From Syngnathus acus (Eukaryota > Chordata > Actinopteri > Syngnathiformes > Syngnathidae): a DNA stretch of 64,000 nucleotides. Of the stretch, positions 47,482 to 60,930 are shown in pieces (positions within the stretch are counted from its first letter, which is position 1; each line of letters opens with the position of its first letter). The notes beneath the pieces were generated by a model. That model did no database searches. It was not told where the DNA came from and saw only the letters and a program-made list of their open reading frames with translations. The DNA lies in contig NC_051095.1 in the NCBI RefSeq assembly GCF_901709675.1, positions 495,001 to 559,000 on the forward strand. Direction: 5' to 3'. A program made the position numbers and the translations under genes.

Positions 47482-50400
47482 ATGGCGGACGAGGACATTA
47501 CGCTTGACGGACAGCCTTTACAATCCCTCCGGGTGGCGGATTTGAAAGCCGCCTTGGAGCAGAGAAACCTGTCGAAGAGCGGGGCGAAGAACAAACTCAT
47601 CCAGCGACTGAAAGGGGTGAGTTAAGTGACTGTCTGGGGGTGCGCTTAGTGTTAAGTGTGGACAAGTTTACTACTAGCAGGAGGCTGGCGGAGGAGGGAA
47701 GGGGGGCTGGAGCCTCTTCACGGTGTGTGACGGCTCAGAAGCGGGAACGAGCAAGCAAGTCGGATCGGTGCCAAATAGTGCCCATTAGCACTTGGAACGA
47801 TCACGGTGTGCTGTAATGGTGGACGTCGCCAGGACGGCTAAGCTAACAACGAGCCTCTCTTCGCGGAGAACTAGTTGTGGGGCACCGTGTTGCACAGTTG
47901 AAGTGTGCACCTGTCAAGTGGAGGCCTAAGCCGACCGGAAGCGAGCCAGCAGCCCCCCTGCGGGAACGTTAAAAAACCAAATAAGTGACCACTCCCGTCG
48001 TTCGTTGTTGTTTTTGGTTGTCATTTTTGTCTTAACCGCCTGCGGCCGTATCAAGGCCTTGGAGCTCGATTTCCGCACCGACCCCTGCACGCCGGCCGCT
48101 TAATGCGTTGGACATTTTTTGACGTCCTCATTTTACGACAAACTGAAGTTCAGTCGCTGACGGCCTAACCTGACTTTAGACGTAACTCGCTGTCACAAAG
48201 CTACGCTAACGCACTAAAGTCGTAATTACAGTCAATTCTGGTTTGAAACCACACAAACAAACCGTAAGTACGATATTAACGAAGCGTGACTTCGCTGCTG
48301 TGAAAGCGCTCCACAAATGAACATGTATGACGAACCTATGCTAGTGCAGTAGTGAAATCCCAATTAATTGTATGTCCTTTTTTTTTTAAACGGAATCTGG
48401 GTCATCATTAAAACGGCTCGAATGGCAGTAACTCAACATGTCATATTTTTAGGCCGGGCCAAAGTTTTTCTGACCCATCATAGTGGGAAAGTCGGTATAA
48501 CAGATAAATAAATCAAAAGACACTATCAGGCCATAAATATTCAACTTCAAAACAGTATTTAGTGTTGTATTGTACACTTGCTGTAGTTTATTACTGACCT
48601 ATGTAAAGTAAGAAGTAAAGTCATAATTGATTGATTGATTGATTGAATATTTATTGATCCCCAGCGGTGGGGAAATTCAGGCCCCAGCAGTATCCATACC
48701 ACAGAGTGGGTATACAAAAGACACACAGATGGCATGAGCGCAACTCAATAGGCTCTCACAAGGCTGCCACACAACGGCGCCACAAAGAAAGTCAGAAAGT
48801 GCACAAGATAAAAGCCATCAAAGCAAATCAAAGCTAAAAGACAAAGGAAAAAAAGTAACAGCGGCCAACCAGCACCCCTCAATACAAGAGAACACCCCAA
48901 AACACACAAAATAGCCTCCACGGGGTCCGTCGACAGGTGTAAGGGCAGTCCAGTACAACGGCGCCCAATGGACCGTGGTCGCGAATCGGTGAAAACATCA
49001 CAAAGCAGGCAAACGTGTGAGCAGCGTCCTGGGCACCCAGTCGGGGCACGTGCAGATGGTCACCACGGGGCTAGCATGGCGAAAGTCGTTGGTTCCGACG
49101 AGCACGAGGGAGCGGACTCCCCACAGGGGTTGCGGCTGCAAGGCCAAGGCGAGGGACCCGGTCATCACTGGCCGGATAAGCAGGAAGCCGTCGTAGAGTT
49201 ACGCCGGTCTCGACCGATGATCCCGGTCCCAGGAAGAAAAAAATAAAAATAAAATATCCGATCCGAAGAGGTACCGAGGTGCGGTAGAAGGCACCAGCAT
49301 CGCCGAACGGACAAAAAGACAGAAAGAAAAAGGAGAAAAGAAGGAAATAAAGAGGAAAAGAGAGAACACTCTTACATTATTATTATTACAGTAAATATGA
49401 CTTTTTTTGTGCCTTCTTGTTTTTATTTTGTGTCGCCTACTTGTGTGTCTCGTCACCGTGGGATGGAGGAAACGGAATTTCGGTTTCTTTGTGTGTCTTG
49501 ACATATGAAGGGATTGACAATAAAGCTGACTTTGACTTTGATATGAATGAAATGTTGAATGTTTTGCTCTCCGTGCAGGCACTGATGCTGGAAAACCTGC
49601 GCGGACGCCGGCCCAACTCTCAGGTAGTGCCAATTTAATCCTCTTGGTCTTTTTTGAAATGCATTCTACAGACCACATTTTGGTATCCAAGTTTTATACC
49701 TCAGATTTCATTTTTGCTGCAGATGGGGGAGGAGATGAGCCAGAATAGCTTCATCCAACAGTATCTGGCCAAGCAGCAGGAACTCCTCAGTCATAGACAG
49801 GAGAGAGGAGCCCATCTTGAGGGGGAGGCCGACGGTATGGCAAGCCTCTCAACATGCTCCCAATCATCCAGTACCGAAGCTCCATCTGCTAATATTTTGC
49901 GTCAGAAGCTGTAAAAAAAAGAATGTTCGGTCATCTTTGATAGAGAATGGAATGGAATGGAATGGAATGGAATGAAATGCTTTTATTGCCATTGTACAGC
50001 AAGTAATGTGTCAATTTACAAATGTTCATTGACAGACTACAAATCGCTGCTGCTACTAATATGAACTCTTTCCCTCCTCTCCGCTTGACAGAAAGCCCAG
50101 CAATGCCAGAAGAGGATGAAGATCAGTCGGACAACGACAGCTCGTCCGGCGTCTCTGACAAGGTGGGTGGACCACGTGGTGACTCGTACGGTGGTTTGTT
50201 TACATCAAGGACCGCCCCAAACACAAGTTAGCTTTCCAACCATGCTGCATCCAAAACAAGTCAGAGGGTGTAGTCGTAACAGTAATCAATATTGCTGCTT
50301 TTATTGGGTTTTTCTTTTTTCTTGCCATCAGTTGACGCCTCTCATTGATTCTAACATGTTTGAGTGTATTTTTTAATGATAATATTGACTTCAGAAGTTA

Positions 50401-53400
50401 ATCATTGGTGAAGTCAGTGTGACGTATCCTTTTTTTTTGTTCGGCAGAAGCCCCCTTTGGCATCTCGGAGCGGCGAAGGGGAAATGTCACATAAGCCGGA
50501 CGGTAGCACCGGTCGCCAGGAGGCTCCCGCGGCCAGGATGCAGAGGGCCACCTTCCCGCAAGGACGCAAGGAGCCACCGGCCCCTTCTCCCCCTCGCGCC
50601 GTGGCCTCGCTGTCGGTGCGCGTCCTAGGCCAGCCGGACCGCCAGGGACTGCCCCCGGCCCTGTCCAGAGCCCAAGAGAAAGAGGGCGTCGCGCCGAGCG
50701 AAACCGCGTCGGCCCACTCGGTCCTCCACCTCAGCCGATCGGCCGGCGTCTCGGCCGGAGCTCGGGTCCGGGAGGACAGTGACGAAGACGACGACGACAG
50801 CGGGGATGACGAGGATTGGGGGCCGGGGCTCGGTGCGGCACGGAAAGGCGACCGGGCCCCCCCGCAGCCTCCGCAGATGCCCGCCAGTTCTGTGAGGTCC
50901 AAACGTAAGCTTCAACCTCCGCAGCACATCCCGCCACCGCAGCCGCAGCAGAATCTGATGCAACTGCGCCACCCGACGCCCCCGCCCTCGCCGCCCCCTG
51001 ACCTCTTCCCCCTCCCGGACACTCCCAAGCAGAGCCCGCCGGACACCGACGACAAGGAGGGAGAATGCTCCGGAGCTCGCCGCGGTGTCCCACCTCGCGA
51101 CGCGCAGAGGCGAGACTCCGATTCCAGATCCCGCTCCAGTAGTCCGGAGCCCCCCGCCAAGCGCGGACCGGGCCCGCTCTCTCTGCTGGTGCACAAGATG
51201 GAGACGGAGGAGGCGCAGACCAGCGCCGGCGCCGCCACCGGCCAGTCTCCAGAGGAGAGCAAGAAGAAAGAAAAGGAGACCAGCGACCGAAAGGAAGACG
51301 CAAAAGCGCCAGATGAGGAAAAGCGCGACGCCAAAAAGAAGGCGGCAGCTGGCGATAGCCGCGGGGCCGGGGGGCGGGACTCGGGTTCCTCGTCAGATTC
51401 GGACTCGCGGTCCGACTCCTCCTCTAAATCATCATCCTCATCCTCCATCAGGATTCAGTCGTGCCGCGTGAGGCAGCCGAAGGTCAGTGATCAAGCTCGC
51501 AGAGGAACGTTTCACCAGCGTAGCTCCGTGAACAAAGATACGTTAGTTGGAGTCGATGAGTCACAAGAGCGGTTCTTCTTGTTGTCGTGTCCGGTATTTG
51601 ACAGCTAAAGCGCGCTGATTTGCATTTGAATGTGTTTGTGTGTCCCGTGATCTCACAGAGAGCCGAGCTCCGCCAAGACGCAGATAAGGAGACAAAAGGG
51701 ACGGAGACGCAGAAAGGACACCTCCTGAAAAGGTTTGCAATCACACCCCAGTCCAATTTAGATAAGGAAATCACAGACGTAAGCCATGCCCATGGAATCG
51801 CCGCCGCCAATTGATAGCCGGCCACCTTCGGCCGCCATGTTAGTTGATAGCACACCTTTGTGCTCAAGCGTCGACGAAACACTTGGGCCAGGCCTTGAGT
51901 GGATGAATTACAAAAAAAGTCCACATCATTTCTTTCTAATGAACAAATCCTATACTTGGATAAAAATATCGCCGAATTGATTTCTGTTCAAATTTGCGAT
52001 TTCTTAAAAAATTTTTTTTATCAACAATCAATTAACAACACTTTTATGATATCAATTAATTTAAATGATACTAAAATGAAATGAGCACATTTGAACTAAG
52101 CAGGGAGTATTCTCGAGCCCCTGATCATGTTATTGCGCAGGTTACCGAGCTGTTCTTTGACCACCCCACTGGTCCATGCCATACATTTGCAGAACATGGC
52201 CCAGGGGTCAACTCCCCAAACAAACGGCACAATTGGAACCAGTCGTGCAATTTTATTCCAATGAATGGTATTATAAGAAAGAACGACAACAACAAAAATC
52301 TCAAAGTTGTTCAGAAAAGTCTTTTCATGAATTCTTAAGATGGATTTGTTTCTTTTTGGGGCAAAAAAAAAGGGAACCTCTGCTCACAGTCAGGAGCTTC
52401 TGAGTGTGTTCCTGTGAGGCGTTTGTATGTGTGCGCCCGCCCCCCCACCACCACCACCGTTTAAAAAAACCAAAATTGTGCGCCTTGGGTGAGTGTCAGG
52501 TGTGTTGGCTGTTTCGTTCCTCCTGTGTACCCCAAGCCTGGAAGCAGAATAGAAAATGGACGGAGCGGTGTCGTTGTGTATGCCTGAACAAAACTATTGG
52601 ATGAGGCTAAATTCTTTTTTTTTTTTTTTTTATACCTCCATTTTACACACTCGGGGTCTTTTGTGAACAAAAGGCTTCGACTGAAAACTTAAGTAATCCG
52701 AAGTGATGACAACGTGGAGTGTGATCGTTTGTTGTATTTTCGGTCAGGCATGTCTTGGAGTGTCCTTGCACTGGATTGGCTGTGGCCTTTTTTCCCTAAT
52801 GGGTCCTCGGCCTCCTCCTGTTTCATCTTGGTGTGATTTCCGCTCTTAGCTAACGGCGGCACCCGGCCTTTAATTCAGCGCAAGGCGTAGTAGCAGTAGC
52901 AGCAGCAGCAGCATTGTAGTATGTTACTTTCAAGGTTTAAGAGTCGTTAATGTCATTTTAAATTGGAGGGTGGGATCGGAATATCTTCAGTGCTTTGTGT
53001 TGGGTTTTTGGGGTTTTTTTTTTTTTTTTTTACTTGACGCCGCTTTCGCTAGCCAACATGGCTGGCATGCCCACATTGCATCCTTGATCGCGACGCAGTA
53101 ATTAGCCGTGCTGGAATCGAAACGCCTCCGACAAGAGTCAATTTTTGGTAAAGGCTCCGCGGACCGGGACGAACGCTTTGTGCGAGTTGGGTTCGTTGCG
53201 ACCGGCGAGAATGCTTTCCGAGGCAAACAAAAACGGGTAAGAATGGGAGCGAGCCAGAGGGCGACAGACAGTGGTGGTGGTGGTGATGCATGTGGGAATG
53301 GCGCCGGCCGCCGGATGTCTATTGTTGCGTGAAGTAGTGGCCACAGATTATTTGCAATCTTAAATCATTCGCCCAAATCGACCTTTCTGTCGTTCTGTGA

Positions 53401-54849
53401 GGAGCAATGCAGCCTTGCTAGGGGAGATATCATAAGGGGATATATCATGCGCAGATGATGGATGGATGGATGGATGGGCCCCCGACGCACTCGCACACAC
53501 ACATTGCTAATGTTAGTTGCTGCTTAGTACTGTATTGCAATTTCAATCGTTTTCTCCAGGCGATTTTACTTGAATACTACAATAGTTATTTAGCTAACCG
53601 TTGATCCTAGTGATGGCAGCCACATGAATGAATGAAGGGTTCCTAATGAAGATCAGCACTCTAGATCCATATGACCTGTCTTCATGTTTTTTGTTTTTTT
53701 TGGCAGAGTGGTGTCAGAGCCCAGCGAGGCGGCCGTGTCAGAGGTGGAGCCCCGCTCGAGCGGCGAGGCGAGGCAGCCGGCGCCAAACGCCGAGCCAGTC
53801 GATGGCGAGGGCCGCCTGGAGGAGGTAAGTCTGGTCAAGAGAGCGGAACGTTTGACCGTCTGGCGCTCAAAACCTTGCATCCTCATTCATGAACGAGCAT
53901 GACAAGCTGACACGAGGCTCACTTGAAAACAACACAACCTAGAGAAAACCCCAACTACAGTGCGACTTCGATTTACAAGGGACCCCGCTTGCGTCAAACC
54001 CCCATCCCCCCTCACCCCCATATCTTGAGCTGTGGTTACATTGCTTTTTTTGCTTTCACTTACGTTTTGCAGACAATGTCAAGCTACGTGTAAAGCCAAG
54101 GAAATGACACATTGTGTATGAAACACAAAACTATTGCAAAAGTAAAATGGTGCAGAAGGCAGGCCAACTGGCTAACGAAACCAGCAGTGACTTTGGCACA
54201 TTTAAGCAAATGATATTTGAACGCAAATAGTGCAGCTAAATGGACAATACAAGAATCCTCCCAGGCGTAAATTCTTTATCCATGGTGAAAAAACATCTGG
54301 TGCGGCTTAGTTGTCTTTTTTCATTTCCCTCTAGTGGCTAAGTCGGGAATGTGTAGAAGTGTCAAGCGCTAACTTTATATTCTTCTCGACCGTATTGGAA
54401 AGTGCATGTTGGTGCAATGAACCTGATTTTGGGATGTCTTTTATTTGCGGAACAGCTTAAGTGTGAGTCAATGCCCCACGTGATTATTGGCTGATTGCTT
54501 TGCTGTGGCGCTTGATTGCGTTTTGACCCAACTCGTAATGCGCCTCATGGTTCGCTGAGCGCGCACGCCGAGTAGTTGTTCATTTAGTTCGCCCACTGCA
54601 TGTCGCTCACCGAAGGGCTGGAGGTCAAGCCCTATTTTTGACACGGGCGGGCAGGCAGGCAGGTTGTGTAGCGATGCATCGTGACGTCTTTCTTGCCTCT
54701 TTTCTTCCTCTCTCTGTCTTTAGCCTCATCTAAACGCTTCTCTCTGCAATATAGTATTTATGGTGTGATTGTTGTTTTAAAACCACATTGATTGCTTTGT
54801 TATGAAGGTGCCCATGCCTCTTCCATTGCCCCTAATGGTACAAGCTGCG

Positions 54850-54882
<33 letters not shown>

Positions 54883-57800
54883 CACCATCACCACCTCCAC
54901 CAACAACACCACCACCTCCTCCACTCCTACTCCTCCTTCAACTTCTGTCCCGATACGCCTGAGTGCGTCTGCAACCGCTTGTCACTGAATAAAGTCTGAA
55001 CCAACAGCAGGAACTGGATGGAGTTCACATCAGACCGGCAGCGGTGGTAGCCACGGTAACGGCAGACCCCCAGTTGTCACGGTAACCTACCCTTGAGTCA
55101 CGAGCAGAGCTGCTTGCCGCACTGCTCGCCGAACTGGACTGTACTTTGGGCAGAGGGAAGGTGCGCCGTCCAGCTCTAGCTCCTCCCGACAGCCCGCTGG
55201 GTTTTTGACACCGGACTGAACTTCCAGCACAAGTCAAATGTGGACATTTCCTCCGCAAACAAATCTGTCAGACACTTTTTTGAAAGAAGCATTTTTTCGT
55301 GGAGTCCTTGAACAAACTTTGAATGGACATACAGCCGTGGAAAGGTCATTTGCCGAGTGTGGAGCCAAGATGCTCCACAATGGATCTGAATGCTGTGAAA
55401 TTGCCATTTCCGTGACGTCTCCCGCTCGCACCGCTGCCTGGATTACAATTCTCAAAGCCACAAATCCATCAGGTTTTTTGTTGTTGTTGTTGTTTTAGCC
55501 CTTTCAATTCTTCACATTGCTTTCATTTTTTGAGAGGAGCATCGAATCCTTGTCCCCCTCCCCCCCCCCCCCCCTCCCCCCATCCCCCAAAGACTTGCAA
55601 TGGACTGTACTGAAATCAAGGACATGAACCTAAACGAAGAAAAGACCCCTCCTGACCCCCGACCCCCTCCCACGGACACAATTGTGACTCTGCACAGCTG
55701 CTGCCAATCCCCTCAAAGACTAAAGTCCACCCCAGTGATCTCTTCCTGCACACTCAAATCGAGGCATGGCCTCCGCCTTCCCCGATTGGATCCTTGTTGC
55801 CTAGATACAGTGCACAGGGTCGTGCGGTTGGGCCCTAGTCGAGCCAGTAAGGAATCAGGTGTCAAATGGTACCACCATTTCAAATGTCTAATTGCTAGAG
55901 GAATTCCTTTCCTCGTTTTAATTCACAGCAATTGTTTAATACTGCAGTTTCATTTGTGGTAGTGCTAAAAGTCTGCAGTTTATTGGTAAATAAGCAAATC
56001 TTTAGTGACTTAAAAAAAAAAAAATACATAAAGTCGCCAGGGCTTCTTTTTCCACCTCTGCTTCGAAGAACACAATTTAAAAAAAAATTTTTCTTTTCAA
56101 ATGGATGCCTCTGAGTGATGCAACTGTTTTTTTCAATTGACTCAACACCCAGGCAACGCTTTTACCCTTAAAATAAAATCTGTGAAAAAAAAGGATGTGG
56201 ACACACACACACACACAAGTAGTTAGTGGCAGCTTTATCTTGAATCGCAGACGCATAACACATAGATGTGTTGATGTTGGTGTCTTTAAGCAGAGGTGGA
56301 AGCCAAAAATGTTCCTTACCACGTTTTCATGTTTCCCGTGGCACGTCAGGAGTTCCCATCTCACCCACTGCGCCCTTTGGGGTTTCTGTATGTTCTTTTT
56401 CTGTCTCTCCTTCTCTTTTCAGAGCACCACTCCAAAGGCTTTTGCCGCTCGCAAGATCTCCCTGACCAGTAGGTGGACCCCGAATGAGACCCTTGTGCCC
56501 CTTGCTTTTTCTCCCATTTGACTTTGGCGCCTCGGCAGGCAACAAGACGCCACCCGTCGACACCGACGGAGGAGCGGGAGATGCCGACGCTGGAGCGGCC
56601 GGGAGGAAGCGGCGTTGGGGCTCCAGCACGGCCGTCACTGCCAAGAAGCCGTCCATCAGCATCACTACTGACTCGCTCAAGGTGGGTGTGAAGGCCGCAT
56701 GGTCCTTGTCATATGGTCTCAATCCTTTTCTGTGTCCCGTAGTCTTTAATTCCAGATATCAAAATAGCCCAAGAAGCGGTGGTGGACCTTCACCCCGAGG
56801 AGCTGCAGCTGTCCGGGGATGACGACAACAACAACAACAGCAGGGACAACGGCCAGGGAGACGCCGATGACGGTCTTCAGATCCGACGCACCGTCACGCA
56901 GGTGAGGGAGGGAGGGAGTCGTCCGAGCAGGGGCGTCGGCCTGTGACAACTTGCGTGCGTCCTCTTCAGGTGGTCCCCTCCGACCAGGAGAACGGGCGAG
57001 GCGACAAAGAGGAGAACGCCGAGACGGCGGAGCCAGACATCCCGCCGGCGGCGACCCTCGTAGAGCGGTCCGAGCAAGCTCCTCCCGAGAAGACGGCAGA
57101 GAAGCTTGACGGAGAGCTGAAGAAAGGTGAAAGCCTCCCAACTTGTTTCGTCTCCGAGCTTTCCGTTCACGGTCCTCTCGTTTGTCCTTAGCTTGCCCCG
57201 ACGACGCTGTGGTGCGTCGCTCCATCAGTCGGCAGCGCTCCGGCGTGTCCGTCACCATCGACGACCCCATCCGATCCGCGCGGCTGCCGTCGCCGCCCCG
57301 CGGCAAACCTTCAAATATCATCCACGTGACCAACCTGGTGGGTTCGCAGGAGAAAACTCTGAAGCAATATGATTTCAAGGCTTCATGAAAACGCTCCAGA
57401 ATTGCTCAAATGAGAATCATGAATGAGCCCTGAAAAGAGCCTCCAATGTTTGTCCGATGCAAAGTAGCCCAATTTGGACGCTCCGACCGCACTGAATGTC
57501 TGTCCATCTGCTACGTTCCAAGGTGCGGCCGTTCACCTTGGGCCAGCTCAAGGAGCTGCTGAAACAGACGGGCAATGTGGTAGAGGAGGGCTTCTGGATC
57601 GACAAGATCAAGTCGCACTGCTTCGTCACGGTGAGCCGCCGTCCGACTCTCGCCCCGAGGCGTTTAGTTCGAGGGCTAGCTAACGGGCCGCGCCCTCTCT
57701 CCCTCCGCCTTTGGCAGTACGCCAGCGCAGAGGAAGCGGCGGCCACTCGAGAATCTCTTCACGGGGTCAAATGGCCTCAGAGCAACCCCAAAGTGCTCAG

Positions 57801-59764
57801 CGTGGACTTCTGTGAGCAGGATGAGGTAAAGGTCACTCACATTTGAAAATGGCTTCTTGTGTTTTTTGTCATGGACATTGGAGTTTTGGAAAGCACAAAC
57901 AGTCCCTTTAGTAACGACCTACATTATGTGGATGCTTCAAAAGAAACAGGCTCACTCACCCATTTGTGTTTGTGTTCTCGCACGCAGCTCGACTTTCACA
58001 AAGGTTTGTTGAAGCCAAAGCCCGCCGAGCCGCAAGTCCCCCAGCCGGTCCCGCCGCCCAGCCGCCCTCCGCCGCTCATGCCCGAGCGCGACAGGCAGCG
58101 CGAGCATGAGCACGAGCGCGGCGCGCCGGGCGTGCGGGACTTGTGGGCCGAGCGGCAGCGGCAAATGGAGCGCCGCGAGCGGGCCCGCGGCGAGCGCGAG
58201 TGGGACCGCGACAAGATCCGCGAGTTCGCCAGGCCGGGAGCCGACAAGATAGAGCGGCGCTCCAGGTCCCGTGACCGGGAGCGGCGGAGACGGGAAAGGC
58301 CAAAGAGCAAGGAGAAGAAGACAGACAAGAAAGGTGAGTCCTCCTTCCCATTTCTATTGCTCCGATCCCTTTTCCAAAGCGGCCATTTTTAACATGAAAT
58401 ATTTGTTCTCCCTCAAAAATGTTGAAACAACGAGACACTTTTCTCTCATCACCAAACGCGTCAATGCATAAAAAAAAAAAAAAAAAAGAGGCTGAAAATG
58501 TGTTGGGTGGTGTTTGCTGTGCGTTCCTCTAGAGGGCAGTAATGGCAAAGGAATTGAGGGCTTGCTGCTGCTGAGGGTAGCGCACATTCACAATGCCGCT
58601 TGCTACACTGTCTTCGGAAGCATACTGAACGTTCGGTCCCACAATGCAAGCAGCCACTCAAGGGGTTCAAATCTCACGTCAGTGTTGAAATGTTATTTAT
58701 TTGACATGCAAACCAGGCCAGGCCAGGCCAGGCAGGGGCAACACCGACCCATGGATTGATCAAACGCCCTAACTCTAACGCAAGCCTTTTGTCACCTTCA
58801 GAGAAGGCAGACGAGCCTCCCGCAAAGCTTCTCGACGACTTGTTCCTCAAGACCAAAGCGGCTCCTTGTATATACTGGCTCCCCCTCACCGAACAACAGG
58901 TTGGTCACGCGTCTTCTTGTGTTCTTTGTGCGTGAATAGCAATAGCGAGCGGCGTTTTGTGACCTTGCCCATCCGTGGTGTCAAGCCAATGCCATTCATT
59001 GAACTGCCCAATGCAAACTGTGGAACACGGCTTCTTGGGAGGTGCTGATGCTCTTGTGGCAGCTATACACAATGACCATGCCTTTCTTTGGCAGATTTGC
59101 CAATCCGGGCAGTTCTTTACATTATTGTCGTTTTTATGCAGAACAGTCCCATCCAGTGTTAGTTTTCTGATTGAAGTCGTTTCTCATTGGGTGGATTTTT
59201 CTTGGCGTCCTCCATGAAAGCTAACTTTAAATTCAAGTCAAAGGTTCGTAAACACCCGCTTTTACTTTGGAAAACATTCGTCGTCGTCTGTTTTTCCCAG
59301 ACTAGTCACTGAATTCTAATTTTGATATAGCGTCTCGTCTATGAACGAAGGGATGGCATTTTGTTTTTTTTCTTCCTCCCAGTCCAAGTAACACAGGTTC
59401 TCAAAATCATTAGCCGAAACCCTAATATACGTACGTGTATATGTACCACCAGGCGGCGCAGAGGCTGGTAGAGCGCGGCGAGCGGCAAAAGGAGCGAGAG
59501 CGGCGGCTCAAGGAGCTGCAAGACGAGCAGGAAAAAGTTCGTGAGGAACGCAAGAAGGAGAGGCTGAAGGCCCGGGAAAACGAAAGCCGAGGCAGCGACG
59601 GCAACGCCGCCGCCTCCGGCAGGGGAGCTGAGGCCGAGCGGGAGAAGGAGAGAGGCCGGAACAAAGATGGCGAACGGAGGCGGGAAGGCGAGAGGCGGAG
59701 TGGCAGGCCGCCGCTCGGCCGCCGCTCTCGTAGCTGTAGCGACACCCGAGACAGGCGCCACTGA
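47482..59764 (+). CDS. acin1: Acinus (apoptotic chromatin condensation inducer 1)
   Basis: Nuclear RNA-binding scaffold of the ASAP complex (with RNPS1 and SAP18), deposited with the exon-junction complex. Exons: 47482-47616, 49579-49623, 49723-49834, 50092-50162, 50448-51482, 51659-51732, 53707-53824, 56423-56468, 56539-56681, 56743-56901, 56970-57126, 57192-57337, 57523-57630, 57718-57825, 57988-58333, 58802-58899 and 59453-59764. They give about 1,070 residues, against 1,341 in human. The first exon is the SAP domain ([30 protein letters not shown]). [21 protein letters not shown] follows, then a long Ser/Pro/acidic exon, RKRRWGSS...[13 protein letters not shown], and the RRM ([21 protein letters not shown]...[12 protein letters not shown]). 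The RNPS1/SAP18-binding motif ([20 protein letters not shown]) precedes an Arg/Glu/Lys-rich tail. The exons at 51659 and 53707 are the least certain. AATAAA at 59939. Confidence 0.92.
48622..49245 (-). mobile_element. 5'-truncated non-LTR retrotransposon 3' end, (AATC)n tail
   Basis: On the minus strand the sequence ends CCCCACCGCTGGGGATCAATAAATATTCAATCAATCAATCA, a classic teleost LINE 3' end. Upstream unique sequence reaches to about 49245 without an intact reading frame. It sits in ACIN1 intron 1. Confidence 0.6.
49380..49545 (+). mobile_element. Teleost retroposon 3' end with GACTTTGACTTTGA tail
   Basis: GAAACGGAATTTCGGTTTCTTTGTGTG...TTGACAATAAAGCTGACTTTGACTTTGA matches the usual form of a common fish retroposon tail. 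It may extend leftwards to about 49240. It ends about 35 bases before ACIN1 exon 2. Confidence 0.5.
49939..50000 (+). repeat. (GGAAT)n followed by retroposon-like TTTATTGCCATTGTACAGCAAG
   Basis: Six GGAAT units and a short motif resembling the fragment near 11930, in ACIN1 intron 3. Confidence 0.6.
53825..56422. other. Long ACIN1 intron with internal AATAAA and open region
   Basis: A 2.6-kb intron. It contains a (TAC/CAC)n tract at about 54850-54930, an AATAAA near 54988, a C-homopolymer near 55560 and an ATG-started open frame from 55600. No conserved protein domain is seen. Confidence 0.5.
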
Positions 59765-60930
59765 AGCGGGCGGCGCCGGGGAGGGAGGGAGGGCGGGAGG
59801 GAGGGAAGGAGAGCAGACTTGCCTGGCCTGGCCCGGCCCGGCCCGGGAGCAGACTTGTCCTCCTGAGGTTTGGGAGGCCTTTTTCTTTTTCCCCTTCAAG
59901 TTGTGTGGTTCCACAGTTTATTCCTCCCAAAGCCCTATAATAAAGTCCAAAATAGATAGCCTAGCCTTCAAAAGTTTTCTCTGAGCAGTTTTAGTGTTTC
60001 CACTTGCTTCAGCACTGAACTTGACCTGTCAGGGTTTTTAGTTAAGGTTTTTTTTTATTTTATTTTTTTTATATAAACTACATTTGCCCAGTCGAAACAG
60101 AGATCCAATCAAAATGCTTCGTTAATTCAAGGGGACAAAAGAGAAAGATTGCCCACTTTAAATTCCCTATTTATAAAAAGAAAAAAGGGGTTGACCTTAA
60201 AATGCTCAAAATCCTCTAAAAACTTTCAAACATCCAACTGTTGCTTGATGCACAACTGGCAAAACCTCACATTTGTCATTTCGAATGTGCACTTTGGAAT
60301 TATGATGTCAGAGAACAGCGAATTGAGCGCACTGTCGAAGCATTGAACCTAAAAAAAAAAAAGTCTAATTGTGCATTTGGGCCTCATTCTGGAATTTCAG
60401 CTGTCGGAGATCCAAATTGTATTTTTGCCGTCAAATCCCTATGAAATTTTGACTCTTTTAACTTTGTTTTAGTTGAACATTTGATTTCTGTTGCTGCTGA
60501 ATGTCATGACAAATGCATTAATAAATGGAAGTGCTGTCTGACTTCACTTGGGCAAACCTTGGCCTCCCTCACGCTCTTGGAGGAGATGGGAAGCGTGGCA
60601 AATCTTTTATATGAACTCTGAAATGTACAACCACAAAGCAGTCTTATTAACTCTAAGGTGTTATTACAGCATACAAAAATGACAGTCCTCCAATTTGGTG
60701 CCTTTACCCAAACAAAACCTCTTCAAGTGCAAAACGTTTGCTAAGAAAATATGTACAGGTAAGCAGGATCCTTTTGTTCTTCTGCAGCAAATGAGCAGTA
60801 GTGGCTTTTGCCTTCCCTTTTTCATTGTGTCTGAGCAGAAAGGCAAACCAACAACAGCAGGGAGAATGGCGTCCAGGAGTTGGCGGGGACGCGGGAATGT
60901 CTTCAAATCAGCAGTTCCAAAACAGATTCC
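59765..60930. other. Convergent intergenic region between ACIN1 and AJUBA
   Basis: Tail-to-tail genes. The ACIN1 polyadenylation signal is at 59939-59944; another AATAAA is near 60520. On the minus strand an AATAAA complement (TTTATT) occurs near 60053. No exon recognised. Confidence 0.5.

Noticed and set aside
48968-49246. 92-codon plus-strand frame in ACIN1 intron 1.
   Set aside because: It lies antisense within a truncated non-LTR element and has no splice link or domain.
58600-58680. GGGGTTCAAATCTCAC resembling a tRNA B box.
   Set aside because: No A box or acceptor-stem pairing upstream.
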